From Methylovulum sp. (lineage in GTDB: Bacteria > Pseudomonadota > Gammaproteobacteria > Methylococcales > Methylomonadaceae), in NCBI GenBank assembly GCA_028713595.1, contig JAQTNZ010000109.1:1-7591 (forward strand): DNA of 7,591 nt, read 5' to 3'. Position numbers and translations under genes: made by a program. Positions within the stretch are counted from its first letter, which is position 1; every line of letters starts with the position of its first letter. Below are positions 6,402 to 7,591 of the stretch, in pieces. Below the pieces are notes generated by a model, which did not search any database, had not been told where the DNA came from, and worked only from the letters and a program-made list of their open reading frames with translations.

Positions 6402-6430
6402 TTGACTGCAACCATTGCGGCTCATAAAAA
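6402..6430 (+). promoter_or_regulatory. Candidate sigma-70 promoter for the mbtH-led unit
   Basis: TTGACT (6402-6407; five of six consensus bases) is followed by a 17-base spacer and TAAAAA (6425-6430; four of six). It would give a leader of about 255 bases before the mbtH-like ATG. A nearer -10-like TAAAAT at 6652-6657 has no matching -35. The call rests on consensus alone. Confidence 0.3.
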
Positions 6431-6455
6431 TATTTTTTTAACCAAAAATACCGCC

Positions 6456-6470
6456 GATTTTTATAAATCA
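6456..6470. repeat. Palindromic 15-mer, copy 1
   Basis: GATTTTTATAAATCA occurs here and again, identical over all 15 bases, at 6613-6627. The core has arms GATTT and AAATC around TTAT. The two copies start 157 bases apart, close to fifteen turns of B-DNA. Could be operator half of a looping pair. Confidence 0.4.
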
Positions 6471-6546
6471 TGTTATATGCCACACTAATTTTTAATAGTT
6501 GCGTTATATAACACAGTTCTTGTTTTTCAAGCCGCAATAGCCTGTC

Positions 6547-6565
6547 ATGCGACACTTTGTCGCAT
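6547..6565. repeat. Perfect 8-bp stem, 3-base loop hairpin
   Basis: ATGCGACA (6547-6554) pairs perfectly with TGTCGCAT (6558-6565) around CTT. It is the most stable local hairpin in the intergenic region. It lacks a following T-run on either strand, so a binding site or leader-RNA structure is more likely than a terminator. Confidence 0.45.
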
Positions 6566-6612
6566 TCATTTATCTCGCCACACTGCCTACCATTATCCCA
6601 TTCAAAACCAGT

Positions 6613-6627
6613 GATTTTTATAAATCA
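6613..6627. repeat. Palindromic 15-mer, copy 2
   Basis: Identical to the sequence at 6456-6470. In this copy the symmetry extends: TGATTT and AAATCA flank TTAT (6612-6627), and GTGATT/AATCAC (6611-6616 and 6626-6631) gives an alternative longer pairing. It lies 67 bases before the mbtH-like ATG, a suitable place for an operator. Confidence 0.4.
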
Positions 6628-6693
6628 ATCACATAGAAAATTTGCGCCCGTTAAAATAGCGGCCTCAAATGTAATAACAAAAAGGGGTGGAGT

Positions 6694-6933
6694 ATGGCTT
6701 GGGACGAAGACACGACGATTTACCATGTAGTTATTAATCATGAACAACAATACTCGATTTGGCCGGAGTATAAAGAAGTGCCTAAAGGTTGGGACACTGT
6801 CGGCAAAACGGGCCTCAAACAAGACTGCCTTGATTACATCAAGACAGTTTGGACGGACATGCGGCCTTTAAGTTTGCGCAACGCAATGATGGCAAACGCA
6901 AAACTTATCGAAACGCAAAGGGTGGAAGGCTAA
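6694..6933 (+). CDS. MbtH-like protein, NRPS adenylation-domain partner
   Basis: MbtH-like proteins are small partners that bind adenylation domains of nonribosomal peptide synthetases and are needed for their folding or activity. This 79-residue protein shows the full signature: [10 protein letters not shown] (residues 15-24), VPKGW (29-33), [18 protein letters not shown] (45-62). The three structural tryptophans W23, W33 and W53 are all present, as is the Ser21/Trp23/Pro24 block that contacts the adenylation domain in known complexes. The length is typical, slightly extended at the C terminus. AAGGGG at 6682-6687 stands six bases before the ATG and fixes the start. No NRPS gene is in the window; the neighbour downstream is a JmjC/cupin-like protein, so a biosynthetic cluster probably continues to the right. 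Which peptide it serves cannot be told. Confidence 0.93.
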   Translation: MAWDEDTTIYHVVINHEQQYSIWPEYKEVPKGWDTVGKTGLKQDCLDYIKTVWTDMRPLSLRNAMMANAKLIETQRVEG

Positions 6934-7247
6934 TGGCATCCATTCCATTTGTCGGCTATTTGAAAGCTTGGCCTATTATTGTTGCCGGATGGGTTTCACT
7001 ATGCCCCTACAGCGGTTCGTCTTATCCGTTAAATACGGCTTGGGGAATGCTTTTACGATGGCTTGGAAAACCGACATCCTTACATGCGGCCAAACAACAA
7101 GGATCATCTGCTGTTCGGTGTTCAAACCAGACCCGCACCACCGTAGATTTTCTGGCACAGCACTCGTTCGGATATGGCCTGAGTGTGGTGCTGGCAACGC
7201 GCTCAAAGGAAACTTATCCCCTATTGGAGGCATTATGGAAAATTTGA
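6933..7247 (+). CDS. Hypothetical ORF, 104 residues, overlapping mbtH stop
   Basis: I do not recognise this ORF. The ATG shares a base with the mbtH-like stop codon (TAATG), the usual layout of translational coupling, and the stop lies 13 bases inside the next gene. The product starts [20 protein letters not shown], with one weakly hydrophobic stretch at residues 6-24. A basic, Ser/Thr-rich middle follows (LLRWLGKPTSLHAAKQQGSS), and the tail is SKETYPLLEALWKI. The frame is also open upstream to 6849, but that lies inside mbtH. Two other frames (one on each strand) are also open across most of 6976-7234, so an open frame here is weak evidence by itself. It may be a real small gene, a remnant of a longer gene, or spacer sequence between mbtH and the JmjC-like gene. 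Confidence 0.35.
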   Translation: MASIPFVGYLKAWPIIVAGWVSLCPYSGSSYPLNTAWGMLLRWLGKPTSLHAAKQQGSSAVRCSNQTRTTVDFLAQHSFGYGLSVVLATRSKETYPLLEALWKI

Positions 7248-7591
7248 TGGCGTTCCGGGCGGCTACCGATCCTTCGGCAAAAGAGGCGCCTGTAAAAAGC
7301 CCCTATCCATTGTTAGAACGTAAGGAGGGTTTATCGCCATTAACTTTCTTTAGCGATTTTGTGGAAAAAAACCGTCCAGTAATCATACCCAATGCACTGA
7401 AAGATTGTCCGGCGCTCTCGCGTTGGACTATGGATCATCTTGCCCAGGTTGCGGGTAATCGTCCCGTCCAACTTAAGCAAGGCTTAAACGAAGAAGGCGT
7501 TAACGGCTTACGGACAATTACCACCCGTTTGGATGGCTATTTGGAGCAACTAGCAAATTTTGAAAACTTGCTTCAACGCAACGGAGCAACG
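7235..7591 (+). CDS. JmjC/cupin-like domain protein (N-terminal part, runs off window)
   Basis: The first 119 residues of a protein that continues past the right edge. The segment LTFFSDFVEKNRPVIIPNALKDCPALSRWTMDHLAQVAGNRPVQLK (from about residue 36) is typical of the opening of bacterial cupin_8/JmjC-type Fe(II)/2-oxoglutarate oxygenases: a target-proximal helix, the 'RPV(I/V)I..AL..CPA...W' strand-turn, and 'G...V.L'. The iron-binding His-x-Asp...His residues would lie beyond the window, so catalytic competence cannot be judged. GGAGG at 7226-7230 lies four bases before this ATG; a second in-frame ATG at 7247 is less well placed. The frame is also open far upstream, but that part is Cys-rich and noncoding-looking. 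Next to an mbtH-like gene it may hydroxylate an amino acid or peptide for a nonribosomal product; this is inference. Confidence 0.75.
   Translation, partial: MENLMAFRAATDPSAKEAPVKSPYPLLERKEGLSPLTFFSDFVEKNRPVIIPNALKDCPALSRWTMDHLAQVAGNRPVQLKQGLNEEGVNGLRTITTRLDGYLEQLANFENLLQRNGAT

Larger units (their letters stand above)
6249..6693. other. AT-rich intergenic region with palindromes, upstream of mbtH-like gene
   Basis: No believable gene is seen in these 445 bases; open frames here are short and low-complexity. The first part has two inverted repeats built on TGTCC/GGACA (6247-6262 and 6342-6361). Next comes a CAT/AAT-rich tract with a Fur-box-like match and a candidate promoter (6376-6430). The rest holds the perfect palindrome GTTATATAAC (6503-6512), a hairpin at 6547-6565 and two copies of a palindromic 15-mer. 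The density of symmetric sequence suggests regulatory DNA for the mbtH-led unit rather than plain decay. Confidence 0.6.

Noticed and set aside
6334..6555. 73-residue - strand ORF across the AT-rich region
   Set aside because: Low-complexity Ile/Met/Tyr-rich translation of a CAT/AAT tract; no ribosome binding site and no family resemblance.
7001..7234. Long N-terminal extension of the JmjC-like protein from the ATG at 7001
   Set aside because: The frame is open, but the residues are Cys-rich and unlike oxygenase N termini. GGAGG directly before 7235 favours the shorter start.

Overview
The window reads as a piece of a gammaproteobacterial chromosome of roughly even base composition. It holds most of an rnf operon in the proteobacterial order (B-C-D-G-E-H), then a short accessory stretch, then the start of what looks like a peptide-natural-product locus. 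A methanotroph-like gammaproteobacterium (Methylococcales) would fit the gene content, but that is a guess; only 'gammaproteobacterial-type Rnf' is well supported.

Positions 1-4627 (+ strand) are a compact electron-transport operon. It holds the 3' end of rnfB, then complete rnfC, rnfD, rnfG, rnfE and rnfH. The genes overlap or lie 10-40 bases apart. Together with RnfA (outside the window) they build the membrane Rnf complex, which couples electron flow between ferredoxin and NADH to ion movement across the inner membrane. Iron-sulfur motifs (RnfB, RnfC), covalent-FMN threonines (RnfD, RnfG) and membrane cysteines (RnfE) are visible. RnfG has an unusual N-terminal extension and an Ala in place of the usual Ser in its flavinylation motif.

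Positions 4628-5383 hold a convergent unit on the - strand: a 155-residue protein of unknown function with a good ribosome binding site, possibly preceded by a 59-residue small ORF that overlaps it. A small hairpin with a T-run lies between this unit and rnfH.

Positions 5383-6248 are a decayed, internally deleted ISAs1-family insertion sequence. Both ends start with matching CAGGGCAA inverted repeats. The transposase is broken by a frameshift in an A-run, has lost its middle (probably including one catalytic Asp), and carries two different copies of the family C-terminal motif, so it looks like a hybrid of two elements.

Positions 6249-6693 are an AT-rich noncoding region rich in palindromes. 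It contains a Fur-box-like sequence next to a candidate promoter, a repeated palindromic 15-mer and a strong hairpin.

Positions 6694-7591 hold an mbtH-like gene, a short ORF of unknown nature that overlaps its stop codon, and the N-terminal part of a JmjC/cupin-like protein that runs off the window. MbtH proteins assist nonribosomal peptide synthetases, so an NRPS gene is expected beyond the right edge. The Fur-like site would fit a siderophore, but nothing in the window shows the product.
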